Assembly (NCBI GenBank): GCA_963678675.1
Contig: OY783192.1
Span: forward strand, 12,143,393-12,207,392
Length of the DNA stretch: 64,000 bases
Direction: 5' to 3'
Source: Xiphydria camelus
Taxonomy: Eukaryota; Arthropoda; Insecta; Hymenoptera; Xiphydriidae
The position numbers and the translations under genes are program-made. Positions 52,620-64,000 of this stretch are shown in pieces. The notes below the pieces were generated by a model that saw nothing but the letters and a program-made list of their open reading frames with translations, was not told where the DNA came from and ran no database searches. Numbering within the stretch: position 1 is the stretch's first letter; every line of letters starts with the position of its first letter.

Positions 52620-53556
52620 GGCACTCAACGGAGAGTGGCGGACCATGACATCCTCCAACAACCGTCAATGGTGTTCTTCACAGTGGAAACAGCAACAGCC
52701 ATGGCATCAGCTAGCTCTTCCCTGAGGCGGGCAACGAGTCTGTCTGTCTCCTTGTTTTACAAGATCAACTCAGTCACCCGTATCTTCATAAAAGCGGGGT
52801 CACCCTTGTCAATCGCCCTGCAGACAAGGACCCCAACACCCTCCTGTAAGAGCGTCAGCCCCTTCTTGATGCGCCCGCCCATGGCCCTCTGCAGTCGACC
52901 ACATTTCAGACAGATGTCATCAATCTCTGATAGCCAGAAGTGCAGGGTTTCTCCGACAGCGGTAGTCTCCATGTGCCGGAGACTCTCTGCATCACAGACA
53001 CAGACCCCCGACTGCTCAGTACTTCCACCCGATGTACCAGGAAAAACCTTGGTAACGTCCTTAGAGCGGGGCGGGGTGGGAGAACGGACCCCTCCCTTCC
53101 TTGTAATTCTCCTACCCACGCTGGTATCCTCCCTGGAACCTTCAGAAGACGAAGGTAATTTCCTCATTCTCCTCTTCCGAGAAGGGACTCTAACGGTTTC
53201 GGTCTCTCCCACAGTCATCCCTCGTTAAGTCGGTGATATCATCCGCAGTGGAGCTAGCATGTATACTGGCACGGCGTGCCCGGTCCTCCTTCTTCACTTG
53301 GTGGATTGCTGCGCTAGACGGCAACGGGGATACCCCAGCGCCGATAGCTTCCACGAGGGAGTCCAGGTTAGGTTCGATGACCATGTCCTCAACCCCCCGT
53401 CCTTCAGTCTTCCACTCTCCAACGTCCCTGCCCTCAGAACTCTCTTCTACGTCTTCCGTAGAGGGAGGTTTGACTCCTGACGGTGTCATCTCCTCCACTA
53501 GCGTCTTTTTTCTCCTCCTGCGTCTGCTCCCCCTCATGAGGGGTCAGAGCATCCAT
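52620..53556 (-). pseudogene. second R1/LOA-type LINE ORF1 fragment
   Basis: From an ATG at 53556 (MDALTPHEGEQTQEEKK), a shift leads to the 115-codon frame 53537-53190 and another to 53218-52757. The latter contains LHFWLSEIDDICLKCGRLQ and RIKKGLTLLQEGVGVLVC. It continues as ETDRLVARLREELADAMAV to about 52620. Glu/Ser-rich and coiled-coil-rich, like ORF1 N-terminal halves of R1-group LINEs. The zinc knuckles are absent. Two frameshifts. Confidence 0.5.
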
Positions 53557-53638
53557 ATCGTCGTTTTTGGTTTTGATTTCTATTTTTGTTCCCACGAGAA
53601 CCTGGGGAACAAAACTGTCCACGTCGGTAGAGCCCTGG

Positions 53639-53909
53639 TAGTGCAGGATAATTAGACATTGACCCGGACGTTTAAAATAACAAGGTAAATATTGGTGAAA
53701 ATGTTGAGTAGTATTCTGATTGACATCCCAAAATTCCCAAAAAATTCATCTTGGGGAAAATCCGCCATTTTGAAAAAATCACCGTTATCTTGGATTTGTC
53801 GAGTTTTAAGCGTAGCGACTGAACCGATCATCAGATTATATTCGTTTTTGCGCCAAATTACTTCATTTAGGCTACGGTATCTTCGAAAATACTAAAATTA
53901 ATAAATATA
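53639..53909 (+). mobile_element. left-end fragment of the transposon seen at 58480
   Basis: About 97% identical to 58480-58755, beginning TAGTGCAGGATAATTAGAC. It stops abruptly where the copia LTR (TGTTGG) begins, so copia probably inserted into or replaced the rest. Confidence 0.88.
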
Positions 53910-53971
53910 TGTTGGAGTAGTTCAAAGCGTGTAGCGTCGATAAGTAAGATCATTACTTTATCGACGTGAAG

Positions 53972-54182
<211 letters not shown>

Positions 54183-54421
54183 GTCACGCGTCGAGTCGAC
54201 AGAGCGACCGAACAACGGTAGTCGCAGTGCAATAGCCACCAAAGCCAGTAGACGTTGTAGAGAGGGAGTGTAAAAGAATAAAGTTAATAGTGCTAAACGA
54301 GGGAAGACTGAAAGCCTTATTTATTTGTCCATCCACACATCAAGTAGTGCATTAATAGGTTATGGGCCCAGTTACCCTGCCTGCGCAAGATTGTGTGAAA
54401 ATTTAAGGACACAAAGGCGGC

Positions 54422-57400
54422 GTGAACACGAGGTCGACACGCGGTTCAGCCATTTTTGCCGTGCTGCTAATCGCGAGCGTGCTCGCGATTTCGAAATCCG
54501 TAATATCCGAAAACATCTCGACGCGAAACATCACGAAATTCACCGGAGAGAATTTCCAATGCTACAAGTTTCAGTTAAAAGCATTATTTACTGTTCACGG
54601 CGTTCACGATGTAGTGAATGGTGAGCGAAGCGCGCCGGCTCGAACGGCCGAGGAGTCGGAGAAACAAGCTTGGCGGAAAGACAATGCGCGTGCGATGTTT
54701 ATAATATCGTTTACACTTGAACCAAAACAACTCGAACCGATGATAGTGTGTACAACCGCATACGAAATGTGGAGCAAATTATTACGAGTGCACGAGCAAA
54801 CATCGGTGTCGAACAGACTCATCCTCACGCAAAAATTCCACGAATACAAAATGTCTCCGGGAGACTCCGTGGTAAGTCATATCGCGAAAGTGCAGAATAT
54901 GGCCGCACAATTAAATGACGTGGGTGAGAAGGTATCCAGTGTTACGATAATCGCGAAAGTGCTAGTGAGCCTGCCGGTACAGTTTGCGGCGTTCCAGACA
55001 GCGTGGGAGAGCGTCGATCCGGATCGGCAAACGATGGAAAACCTACAGGAAAGACTCATTCGCGAAGAAGTGCGCATGACCGCGAGCGACGAAGCCCCGA
55101 GTGCTTTTTCGGCTCTAGCAAAATTCAACAGATCAGAGCGTGACGGAAAATCGGGCGAGAAATACAAAAAAGGAACCACCGGAAAAACGCGCGAAAAAAA
55201 GGACATAGCGTGTTTCAAGTGCAAGCAAAAAGGACACTACGCTAGAGAATGCAAGTCAAAGAGAAACGACAGCAGGGGGCGGGACGACAATGAACCCCGT
55301 GAGTCGCGCGATTGTGCATTTATGGTGAACACGGAAGAGTGCGAAAAGGACATGAAAAGCGAAGGCCCTGAGATCGCGAACGTGAAAGATGTGCTGGCCG
55401 CCGACTGGAGAGACATCTGGTTGACCGACAGCGGGGCGTCTAAACACATCACCAACAGGCGCGAGTGGTTCGTCAACTATCGGGAAGTTACCGACCGCAG
55501 TACAGTCACGCTGGGCGATGGCAACGAGTGCGAAGTCATGGGGGAAGGAACTATCCCCATACAAAAATACGTAGACGGCAAGTGGGTGTCTGCGAGAATA
55601 GAGAACGTGCTGTATGTACCAGCGGTTACGAAAAATTTATTCTCGGTTGGTGTGGCGACGAAAGGCGGTCGTCATGTTGTATTCGGAGAAAAATATGTAA
55701 ATATTATGAGACAGGACAAAGTGCTCGCGACCGGTGTGAAAGTGCGCGGCGAAATTTACCGAATGTTTTTCCGAGCGGATCACGAGAAAAACGTAATTGA
55801 AGCAAACGTCTCGACCGCGAGCTTGCGTGTATGGCATGAGAGACTTGGCCACACTAACGAACGCATGGTACGCGAGTTGGTAAACAAAGGACTCGTAGAT
55901 GGAGTGAAATTCTCGAACAAAGAAAAATTCTTCTGTGACTCGTGCAAGGTTGGCAAGTCACACAGATTGCCTTTTCGAAAGCATCGTGAACGAGCACAAA
56001 CAGCACCGGGTGAAGTGTTTCACACAGATGTATGCGGTCCAATGCCGATCGAGTCCCTCGGCGGCGCATGATATCTGTTGGCATTCAAGGACGACTCAAC
56101 AAGCTATCGCGTCATATATTTCCTACAACACAAAAATGAAGTGTATGAGAAGTTTCACGTGCTGGACAAGCTAGTTGAAACAAAATTTGGAAAAGTGATG
56201 CAAGTGCTACGCTCCGACAATGGGCTCGAGTTTCGTAACAGAAACATGGACAATTATCTCAAGGCTCGAGGTATCCAAAGGGAAACGACCGCACCATATA
56301 CGCCAGAACAAAACGGGCGAGCCGAACGGGAAAACAGGACAATCATCGAAAGTGCGCGTACGATGCTGCTCGCAAAAGGACTACCAAAAATGCTGTGGGC
56401 GGAAGCATCGAACACCGCAGTATACCTGATGAATCGTTCGGGAGTGCGCGATGAGAAAACGCCGTACGAACTGTGGGTCGGGAAAAAACCTAACCTACAA
56501 CACCTGCGCATATTCGGATCGGAATTCTATGTACACGTGCCTAAGCAACAGACGACGAAGCTCGACGCAAGAGCTATACAAATGTGGTTCGTCGGGTATG
56601 AGAGGGAATCATCAAACTACCGCGTATACAATCCAATTACGAATAAAGTTACCGTCTCCCGCGACGTCGTCTTTAAGGAGCTGCCCGGAGAAATCGAGAA
56701 GGAGCCGAGTGAAAACGAGGACGACGAGATCGAACTGCCAGGTAGCTCGAAGGACGATCAACCGCAACAGGTTGAAGATAAAAGCGAATACGAAGAAATC
56801 TACGAGGTCGAAGAAAGTGATGATGGAGGTGACACGGACGCCCTCTTACCAGTAGAGGAAGAGCAAGAAGAGGTGAGGGAAGGCGGAATTCATCAAGCAA
56901 CGGGAGCTGCAAGGGTGCCGAACTTAAGAGATCGCACGAAATTGACTGTGCCTATACGCTACCAATCAAAAACGTGGCTATGTATAGCCCACCGAGCACG
57001 TACGACGAAGCCATATCCGGTCGTGACGCGGCGAATTGGATCAGCGCGATCGATAAAGAGTTGGAGGCACACAATGAGAACGGAACGTGGGAACTGGTCG
57101 AGAGAAAGCCTGAAATGAAGATCATCGACTCCAAATGGGTTTTCCGTCTCCTAAAGGACTCGGATGGAAATGTTTCTCGATTCAAGGCTCGACTATGCGC
57201 ACGTGGGTTCCTGCAGCAAGAAGGAATCGATTACTTCGAAACCTTTGCACCCGTCGTGAGATACGACTCACTCAGGATGTTGCTCGCAGTGGCCGCAACA
57301 AAAGACCTTGAGCTCGGACAATTCGATGTCCAAGCAGCGTTCCTCTACGGAGATCTCAACGAGGACATCTACATGGAGCTTCCAAGGGGACTCGAAGAAA

Positions 57401-57604
57401 GAAGATGAAGAATTGGTGCCCAGACAGATACGGTATGTCACCTGCGGAGATCGCTATACGGTCTAAAACAGGCACCTCGGTGCTGGAACACAAGGTTCAG
57501 TGCATTTTTAAGAGAATTCAATTTCAAAGAGGCCGAAAGCGTAACACTTAGTACAACAGAATCAGAATACGTAGCAGCAGCCGCTGCGGCTAAAGAAGCA
57601 ATCT
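54422..57604 (+). pseudogene. copia gag-pol polyprotein #2 with stop, frameshifts and RT deletion
   Basis: The frame from 54422 (non-ATG) gives gag with KFTGENFQCYKFQLKALF, a zinc knuckle CFKCKQKGHYAREC and protease WLTDSGASKHIT. The integrase zinc region is WHERLGHTNE...CDSCKVGK. A single TGA at 56069-56071 interrupts the same frame before YLLAFKDDST. Integrase continues with VLRSDNGLEF and TPEQNGRAERENR. A frameshift at about 56975 leads to RT (WISAIDKELEAHN; LGQFDVQAAFLYGDLNEDIY), another at about 57405, then SLYGLKQAPRCW. After KEAES an internal deletion removes the YVDD region and joins LSTTESEYVAAAAA of RNase H. Dead copy. Confidence 0.9.
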
Positions 57605-57609
57605 AGAAA

Positions 57610-58240
57610 AAATAATATACCGCATGTCCTATATCCAACCGCGCAGGTGAGCTGCGACCTGAATTCTTGACTTCGGCAGTATTTATGGTACAGTTAGAGT
57701 GGGCTTCAGACGAGTGCGCTTCATAAGAACGAAAAGTGTCGACTGCTCTTCTAATAGCTGTCAATTCGGGAGATCGAAGTCTAAGCTCGAAATCGTGAAT
57801 CTTTGAATAAATGGTAAGTAATGTTCAGAAGTGAGAGTTAACAATCATTCGGGTTTTTTCGATGTCCAACCGAATTACACGCCTCATGCCTATTTGTTTC
57901 AGAAATTATTTCCGCGCTAGTACCGCGCGTGTCTAGGAAGTAGTTTTACGAAGTGGCGTGAGCGATACCTAAGGTGTCAATTCGGAAGATTATTTATGAT
58001 TATTTCTCATCACTTCTACAAATTATTCACTACTAATTCAAAATTTTACGATTTTGAGGTTACAGGAAACGCTTCGATCTCCCGAATTGACAGGTATTAG
58101 AAGAGCAGTCGACACTTTTCGTTCTTATGCAGCGCACTCGTCTGAAGCCCACTCTAACTGTACCATAAATACTGCCGAAGTCAAGAATTCAGGTCGCAGC
58201 TCACCTGCGCGGTTGGATATAGGACATGCGGTATATTATT
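57610..58240. mobile_element. 630-bp fold-back MITE, TACCGCATGTCC ends
   Basis: TACCGCATGTCCTATATCCA is mirrored at about 58235. The arms of about 190 bp include GAGTGGGCTTCAGACGAGTG. Same end type as 48625 and 49261. It lies between the copia truncation and the duplicated segment. Confidence 0.8.
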
Positions 58241-58245
58241 TTTTC

Positions 58246-58479
58246 TATGAAATATCGTTTTATATGCTCGGCATACGTGATACTATCATTGCAAGATGCG
58301 ATTTTTTTTTGCAATAAGTAATTAACTTCTCCAACACAAGTTCCACGGGGACCTGTCAATTTTGCTTGGTCGTTTATCAGCATATGCATTATTACCGAAA
58401 CCTCAAAGGGCATACATGATACTACCATTGCACTTTTTGGCAGCGTGCCGAAGGTCTATAGAGAGGTAAAGAGCAGGTA
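58246..58479 (+). repeat. duplicated segment, interrupted copy (left part)
   Basis: Matches 41877-42110, up to the GTA duplicated by the transposon insertion. It resumes at 61295. Confidence 0.85.
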
Positions 58480-61294
58480 TAGTGCAGGATAATTAGACAT
58501 TGACCCGGACATTTAAAATAACAAGGTAAATATTGGTGAAAATGTTGAGTATAGAGTGTTCTGATTGATATCCCAAAATTCCCAAAAAATTCGTCTTGGG
58601 GAAAATCCGCCATTTTGAAAAAATCACCGTTATCTTGGATTTTTCGAGTTTTAAGCGTAGCGACTGAACCGATCATCAGATTATATTCGTTTTTGCGCCA
58701 AATTACTTCATTTAGGCTACGGCATCTTCGAAAATACTAAAATTAATAAATATAGAACAATTTTGGTGCTCGAGAAAGAATAATATTTATTTAAATGCTA
58801 TTAACGTAGCTGCTGCGCCTTTCTGCATATCTCCACGACGAATAGAAGACCGGTGTAAATCGTAGTAGGATTGGAAGGCGAAAGGTTCACGAACAGCAAT
58901 GGAAGAACTTTAGTGGTCTTGAACTCTTCTTTAGAACTTACTGCGTCCATAAATCCATTCCAGCCAGGCCCTAGAGTTTCTCGGAGGTGGTATCCCCACA
59001 TCCACAGCATATCAATGAGATTGGCTTCCTTGGCTGAGGCAGGTTCTGGAAGAGCAGCGCTAACATCTTCCGCAACGATAAGTGCTGTACCGATTCTGGG
59101 TTTTTCATAAGGTACCAACTCCATTGTACCTAGAGACCTCAACTCTGCTGTCGGAAGTGATTGGTTAGTTCTTGAAATCGGATCGCTTGCCTTAATGGCT
59201 TTCGAAGGCGTTATGCACCTTATCCCTCCCATGGCGTGAAAGGTGCCATGACCATCTAAAGTCCTCACGTTGTGATCAGCATTGTCGAATACAAACTGTA
59301 CAAATGCACCTTTGTCCACTGATGGCTCAGCGTTCTGTGCAACTGCATCCTCAAAACGAATCGTTTCCGAGTACGACGCACATACACCAAGTCTGGAAAG
59401 CATATCAAGTAACAGCCTCGAGCCATATCGTCGATGAAGGATGACTCCTACTCCAAGTTGTAAAGCAGAAACGAACGAACGTGGTCGGGCAGCAGCAACT
59501 ATCGAATGTGCGATTGTTGTGGCTTTTCTTTTTGTAACGGTGTCTTCATCGAATGATTTCCGAGTTTGAAGAACAGTTTTCAGAAAACGTTGTAGAGCGG
59601 TCGGGATCAAATCCTCATTTCCAGAGGATATTTGTTCTGCTGTTGGATAGGTGGAACAGTCGTAAACTTAGGACCGTATTTCTTGGCGGATGATTTTCGC
59701 CGCGGTTTCCACAATTCTCATCTTTTCTTCTGTTTCATCGTTCTTCCTCTCTCTGTACCACGCTTCATTGATAACTTGATGAGCTTTCCCTGTGAAGCAG
59801 GCGACGCTACCCTTTCCAATTTGCTCGGTAATAATAATCCTTTCCCCGTAAAAATTCTGTAGTTTTCTCTTTAGATGCTTTTCACTATACGGTTCCTCTT
59901 CAGCGCAGGTGTTTGTCATAAAGTCCATAAGTTCCCGGAACGTGTGCTGGCACTCTTCATTGCTCTCAAGGTAATCACAAAGCTTTTGAAACCCCTTTAG
60001 CTTGCCCTGGTCTTCAACGCGTCCACCACGACATGACGATTTACCTGAAGACGACCTTGAAAACGCTTTTGGTTGGTAGGTAGGTCGACGCCAGCCTATC
60101 CGGCAAAACGTCACGTAGCAGTCACGGTGGTATCGAGCCTCAGCAGCCACTAGATCGTTCTCGGTGCATAATCTTCGAGAAACTTCTTCGCCCCATGAAT
60201 CAGCTCGGTCTGCAACTATTGCACGTATAGTATGTATCATGTATACATCACAGACAATTCTAAATGGTAATTGGCGGTCTGGATGCTTTTCCTTCTCGCA
60301 AACGTCAATGTTCTGTCCACAAAACATGCATTTTTTAAAAATCAAATACGTCACTCGCGCAGATCAGGCGACTGCTTCGTTTCGGTTGCTGTGCACCTTC
60401 ACCGTCAGTGTGTGAAGGTACGCGACGCGTGTAAGCCTTCCTACAACTCTCATGCACTTTAACACTTTTTTCCCCTCAAGTAATGTCGCGATGTCATCGT
60501 TTCTTTCCTTACTAATCCAGCGTAAAGTGTCCAGGCCCCTATTCACATCAACAAATTTACTACTTTTAAGACCTTTGCATAAAACGCACACGATACTGTC
60601 CGACGTGGATTCCATAATGAAAAAATAATAATTTTCACACCAAATTGATAAATCCCCGCACTAAATGCAGTTTTCAGTCCTGAAGCCACCACTTCGAATG
60701 TGTATTTTATACAGCAGGACACATAAATAACACACGGCAGCACGGTGCCGCGCTATCGGTTCTTTACGCTGACAGAACACAGCTATTTTTTTACGATATA
60801 CGGTAACGGCACTTCGCGCTCCTCGGACAATATACAACCGCAAACGACATAAGAAAACTGTCGTCGACTCATCGAGCGACAGCCGGGATATGTGAGTTTA
60901 TCCCCCCACATTGCATGCCGCTTAGCGCGGGTAATTTAACAATTTCTCATCGTCGCGTCTTTTCTTTTTCCTGAAATTAAATTTTAACTAAGCATATTCT
61001 ATTACAATTACTATTATCTCTAAACTTATTAATGTTTTCAAGTATAATAGAGATTATAAACAATTTGGAACATAAATAAATAAAATTGGACGCTTGGTTG
61101 ACTCGCTATGCTTAAAATTCGAATATTCCAATATGGAGCCAGTTTTTACCAGATAGCGGATTTTCCCCAAGATAGATTTTTTGGGAATTTTGGGATTTCA
61201 ATTAAGACATTATCCGTAACATTTTTACCAATTTTTAGCTTGTTATTTCAAATGTCCGGGTTCGGCCAAATTTTTGTCTTATTTGCCTATACTA
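58480..61294 (-). mobile_element. DNA transposon, TAGTRYAGG ends, GTA duplication
   Basis: Ends TAGTGCAGGATAATTAGAC (58480) and, reversed, TAGTATAGGCAAATAAGAC (61294). GTA flanks both sides (58477-58479, 61295-61297). The copy at 42100-42115 shows the site without the insertion (GAGCAGGTAGTTGGAC). The ends extend into degenerate 200-bp inverted repeats (CCCGGACATTTGAAATAACAAG; CTTGGGGAAAATCCGC). The single minus-strand gene fills 58801-60615. I do not recognise the superfamily. Confidence 0.88.
58801..60615 (-). pseudogene. uncharacterised transposon protein, one frame with two stops
   Basis: 604 codons in a single reading frame, interrupted only by TGA at codon 84 (60364-60366) and TAA at codon 316 (59668-59670). 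The N-terminus is Cys/His-rich: IVCVLCKGLK, then KKCMFCGQN and RYHRDCYVTFCR, a zinc-type region. A central acidic/helical part follows (SNEECQHTFRELMDFM). The C-terminal half contains FDNADHNVRTLDGHGTFHAM and later LIDMLWMWGYHLRETLGPGW. The FDNADHN-x4-DGHGTFH block is a good candidate for acidic catalytic residues. I have seen this type only as unannotated arthropod transposon ORFs and cannot name the family. The encoded role, presumably transposition, is inferred from position. Confidence 0.65.
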
Positions 61295-61475
61295 GTAGTT
61301 GGACACCTACTCCTTGGTAGAGGCACAGACGGCTTCGCGCAGTGCAGAACGCGTTTATGACTAAGAGAGAGTCGGGAAGATATGCGCGTTCTCTGTCGGT
61401 CCCCAGTACAGTGGTGCGGCCACAGATTTCATTCAGGACTGCCACTCACCAGAAAATCAGTTGTATTATATTAAG
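61295..61475 (+). repeat. duplicated segment, interrupted copy (right part)
   Basis: Continues 42113-42285 (GTAGTTGGACACCTACTCC to ATCAGTTGTATTATATTA). It then diverges into a GC-richer stretch with GCCGAGCGAC/GCCGAGCAAG words. Confidence 0.85.
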
Positions 61476-62060
61476 GCTCCGGTAAACATGCGGTATTCGG
61501 CGAGTGCCGAGCAAGTGCTCGCCGATGTCAATGAGACTTTAAGGTGGAGCCCGAACATTCGGAATTTGGCGAATACCGAGCGACTGCTTGGCGGACGCCG
61601 AGCGACAGCTCTATTCACCAAACGCCGAGTAGTATTGACTCGGAAGGTCGGTTCTTACCTGCGGCATATAAATAAGTGCAAACACTTCTTCAATGTTCTT
61701 AAAATGCATGGAAGTTTCGGAGTTATTTGCAAAAGTCGAGAGAGCATCCTGAACGAATAATTCGGATGCAGCGTTTACACATTGCTTCTTTAGTTTTAGC
61801 TGAATGTTATTCCCATATGCATCGATGTAATATTACAAGTACATTTCTCAATTTTTATAATAGCAATGTTCCATCGCACCTTAAGCGGACGTCTATATCG
61901 GTTCTTACCGTTCATTATCATCGCGATAATTATTTAGAGTTAATCTCGCCATCGGTCGCAATGGCGAGACGAGCGGTATGTTTCGGTGAATCTAAGCTGT
62001 TATTGAGCTCGCAATCCCGTCAATCTTTCCTGGAAAGGTTAATTATCGGATGTCGCAATT
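61476..62060 (-). repeat. unassigned region containing repeat W copy 3
   Basis: From about 61900 to 62060 the minus strand matches repeat W (GATTGCGAGCTC; TTAGATTCACCGAAACATACC; CGACCGATGGCGAG). Before it, 61480-61760 has an open frame of unclear meaning with repeated GCCGAGCG/GCCGAGTAG words. Confidence 0.4.
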
Positions 62061-62071
62061 AACGAATCGCG

Positions 62072-62398
62072 ATGAGCCGCTTTTCGCAATATCCATACGT
62101 TCAGGTAGAAGGAGACGCTACCGGCGACATTGATAAATCCTTTCATAGTGAGTGGAGTAAAACACGAATAGTGATGGATGAACAAAATATTCACAATTTT
62201 ATTTTGTCCTTAACAGGTTGCAACATATTTAATATCGATGTAGATTTCGGTCTTCGCAATATTTACACCGAAGCTCTTGCAGATGAAAACACTGTCAATT
62301 GTTTGCTGAATTTAAGGATGTATCACCTATATAGTCTGAGCCAGAAGTTTGTTGAATCAGAATATGTCGATTTCGATTTGATTTGCGTGAAAACATGA
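62072..62398 (+). CDS. uncharacterised 108-codon ORF
   Basis: The ORF starts MSRFSQYPYVQVEGDATGDI and ends LICVKT. It has a mixed helical/beta composition and no obvious motif. It lies next to repeat W copy 3. It may be a TE-borne accessory ORF or chance. I do not recognise it. Confidence 0.3.
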   Translation: MSRFSQYPYVQVEGDATGDIDKSFHSEWSKTRIVMDEQNIHNFILSLTGCNIFNIDVDFGLRNIYTEALADENTVNCLLNLRMYHLYSLSQKFVESEYVDFDLICVKT

Positions 62399-62759
62399 CA
62401 AAAGCGTCTTAAATGGTATAATGAATGACATTATATCTGTCGAATGCTTTTTTTACTATTTTTAAAATGTATTTAAGCTAATTTGACAATATTCCATTTC
62501 TTGAGAAAAACCTTTATATCTAACTGTACAAATAGATGCAACTATAAAAAATAAAAATTTAGAAATAGTATATTCATACTAGGCTCTTCGCGTCATAGTA
62601 AGAATGAAGCACTACGTATTTAACATTTATTTATATAATTAAAAAGAGAAAGTGATAAGCAATAACTTTTTAATCAAATTGATAAGCTGTGCCCAATGAA
62701 TGCTCGAAATGTGGCAACAATGCTAAGTTTGTATTTACGTGCCTCACAGTTGCCAGCCC
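62399..62759. other. no feature seen
   Basis: AT-rich DNA after the ORF, without repeats or signals that I recognise. Confidence 0.4.
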
Positions 62760-62936
62760 TGGGCCCCCTTTCTCGAGTCACTCGCAAAGTTACGTATACG
62801 CATCTTAGTGAATAGACCAATCAGGACCCCCACCACAACGGAATACTTGATCCTGATTGGTCTATTCGCTAAGATGCGTATACGTATCTTTGCGAGTGAC
62901 TCGAGGAAGGCCCCCCTGCAGCGTCCATATATTTAC
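62760..62936. mobile_element. short palindromic MITE
   Basis: CTCGAGTCACTCGCAAAGTT...ACGCATCTTAGTGAATAGAC is mirrored after a 25-base loop (about 62825-62850). The outer G/C-rich flanks (GGGCCCCC and GGCCCCCC) are also mirrored. Confidence 0.75.
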
Positions 62937-62952
62937 CAAAATTTCTTTAAAA

Positions 62953-63162
62953 ATGTCGGGATATCGATGGAAAGGAAAACTCGTGACAAGAAAAGTGTAC
63001 GAAAGCCGGATTGCGCTGTCACAAAGATCGAAGAAGAAAAGAAAACTTGAAGACCCGCCAATGGTGCACAATGAAAGAGAAGAGAACATCGAAAATGATG
63101 CATACCTACGACGTAACCTGCGACTCCGATACGTCCATGACCTTAAATTCACCCTCGGCTAG
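62953..63162 (+). CDS. small basic ORF, 69 codons
   Basis: Begins MSGYRWKGKLVTRKVYESRI and is highly basic (SQRSKKKRKLED). It starts 17 bases after the MITE, with ATG in a good context (AAAATGTC), and ends FTLG. It resembles the first exon of a DNA-binding TE protein, but I cannot name the family. No donor splice site was confirmed at its end. Confidence 0.35.
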   Translation: MSGYRWKGKLVTRKVYESRIALSQRSKKKRKLEDPPMVHNEREENIENDAYLRRNLRLRYVHDLKFTLG

Positions 63163-64000
63163 GTATTCTTACGCCCCTGTTATAAGAATTTTTTCTCGGG
63201 GTTTCTTGAATAGTACCTCCTGCACTGCACTACATGCAAGCGCTGTTGCCACGTTGAACGTGCCTTTCTATCCAAATTGAAATTTTTATGGAATAACTCG
63301 AAAATGGAATAGGCGAAGTTCATGAAATTTGGCATGAACATTAACCCCTAACCTCTTAGTAAACCAGACAAATTTCAAGAATTTTTCTTAATTATTTCGT
63401 GTTAATTCAGTTTAATATCCGTCGATTTAATGTTTCTCCATATGAACCCGTGTAAAATTAGTGAAATTTCATTGCTGCATAAATTTTTAACTAGACAGAC
63501 AATCGACTTCAAATTTTGCAGGTTAACTTGTTTTAATCATATACACTGCCTGTGCAAATTTCATAAAGTTCTGTTAGGATTCGATATATAGGTGATACAT
63601 CCTTAAAAGAAACGGGAGAATCGACGATAAAAGAGTACGAAACTGAACGGTTTGAATTAAATAAGAAATACGTTTTTGACCCACTAGTAAGAAAACGATT
63701 TTTTAATTTCAATTACAAGTCCGCGAAAGAAAAGCAATCTACAAGTGATGATAAAAAAGTATAAATAATAACCAATAATACTACATTTCAACAATCATTT
63801 ATGGTGGCATCACAACGTGAATTTGATCTGAGACAGTTCTTATCGCTTAAAATACTTGATTACCCTACATATCTCTTTGAAGGGTTCTACAAGGAAAAAA
63901 ACGAAATCAGCATTAGTAATCGAAATTGAAAGAGTATATGCATGTGGAAACAACACTTTTCAGCAAATAATAAAATCTAATCATTCGAAAGAGTTTGTAT
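63163..64000. other. no gene identified
   Basis: AT-rich. 63290-63600 has the style of non-coding TE interior (AACTCGAAAATGGAATAGG). No ends or ORFs are supported. Confidence 0.35.

Overview
The window is eukaryotic nuclear DNA from an insect-like genome. It contains jockey, CR1/L2-like and R1-type LINEs, copia and another LTR-type element, mariner, PIF/Harbinger, a Polinton (Maverick) remnant, and many palindromic MITEs. The mixture resembles what is known from ants, but that is inference. I could not support any ordinary host gene. Almost everything is transposable element (TE), much of it nested several layers deep, so the window looks like a TE sink such as pericentromeric or other repeat-rich DNA.

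Layout. 1-700: 3' end of a jockey-like LINE. 965-4729: a 3.8 kb fold-back DNA transposon with CAAGG ends, a TTA duplication, a 610-codon DDE transposase and 884-bp arms. 4841-5319: inverted repeat carrying two inward-facing tRNA-like modules. 6017-7121: mariner. 7214-11475: Polinton remnant (DNA polymerase, then packaging ATPase) split by a fold-back element that itself holds a second mariner. 11476-14908: copia remnant fused in frame to the ATPase fragment. 15260-17517: a CAAGG/TAA fold-back element with tRNA-like modules in both arms. 18805-23380: full-length jockey-type LINE with both ORFs open, poly(A) and a 12-bp target duplication. 23780-26711: nested MITEs. 27147-30267: inverted-repeat element with tRNA-like modules and a zinc-finger tail matching the first transposase, split by a 2.4 kb Harbinger.

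30268-34159: MITE, 246-bp tandem repeat, LTR-like repeat. 35013-37491: a third CAAGG/TAA element with nested MITEs and a minisatellite. About 37535-41870: fold-back element with a DDE_4-type transposase fragment, a nested 2.26 kb TA-flanked element and a 140-bp periodic array. 42962-46398: three same-strand LINE fragments, each with a GATT-repeat tail. 46591-52069: R1-type LINE on the minus strand, split by about 2.7 kb of MITEs. 53639-57604: transposon end and a copia element with an internal deletion. 58480-61294: a transposon with a 604-codon uncharacterised reading frame broken by two stop codons, inserted into a repeat whose unoccupied copy lies at 42 kb. 62-64 kb: short uncharacterised ORFs and one MITE.

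The most distinctive theme is a group of CAAGG/TWA DNA transposons and apparent relatives. Several carry Pol III-type tRNA-like modules (A box, B box, T-run) facing inward inside their inverted-repeat arms. A C-terminal zinc finger shared by two of these loci links them.
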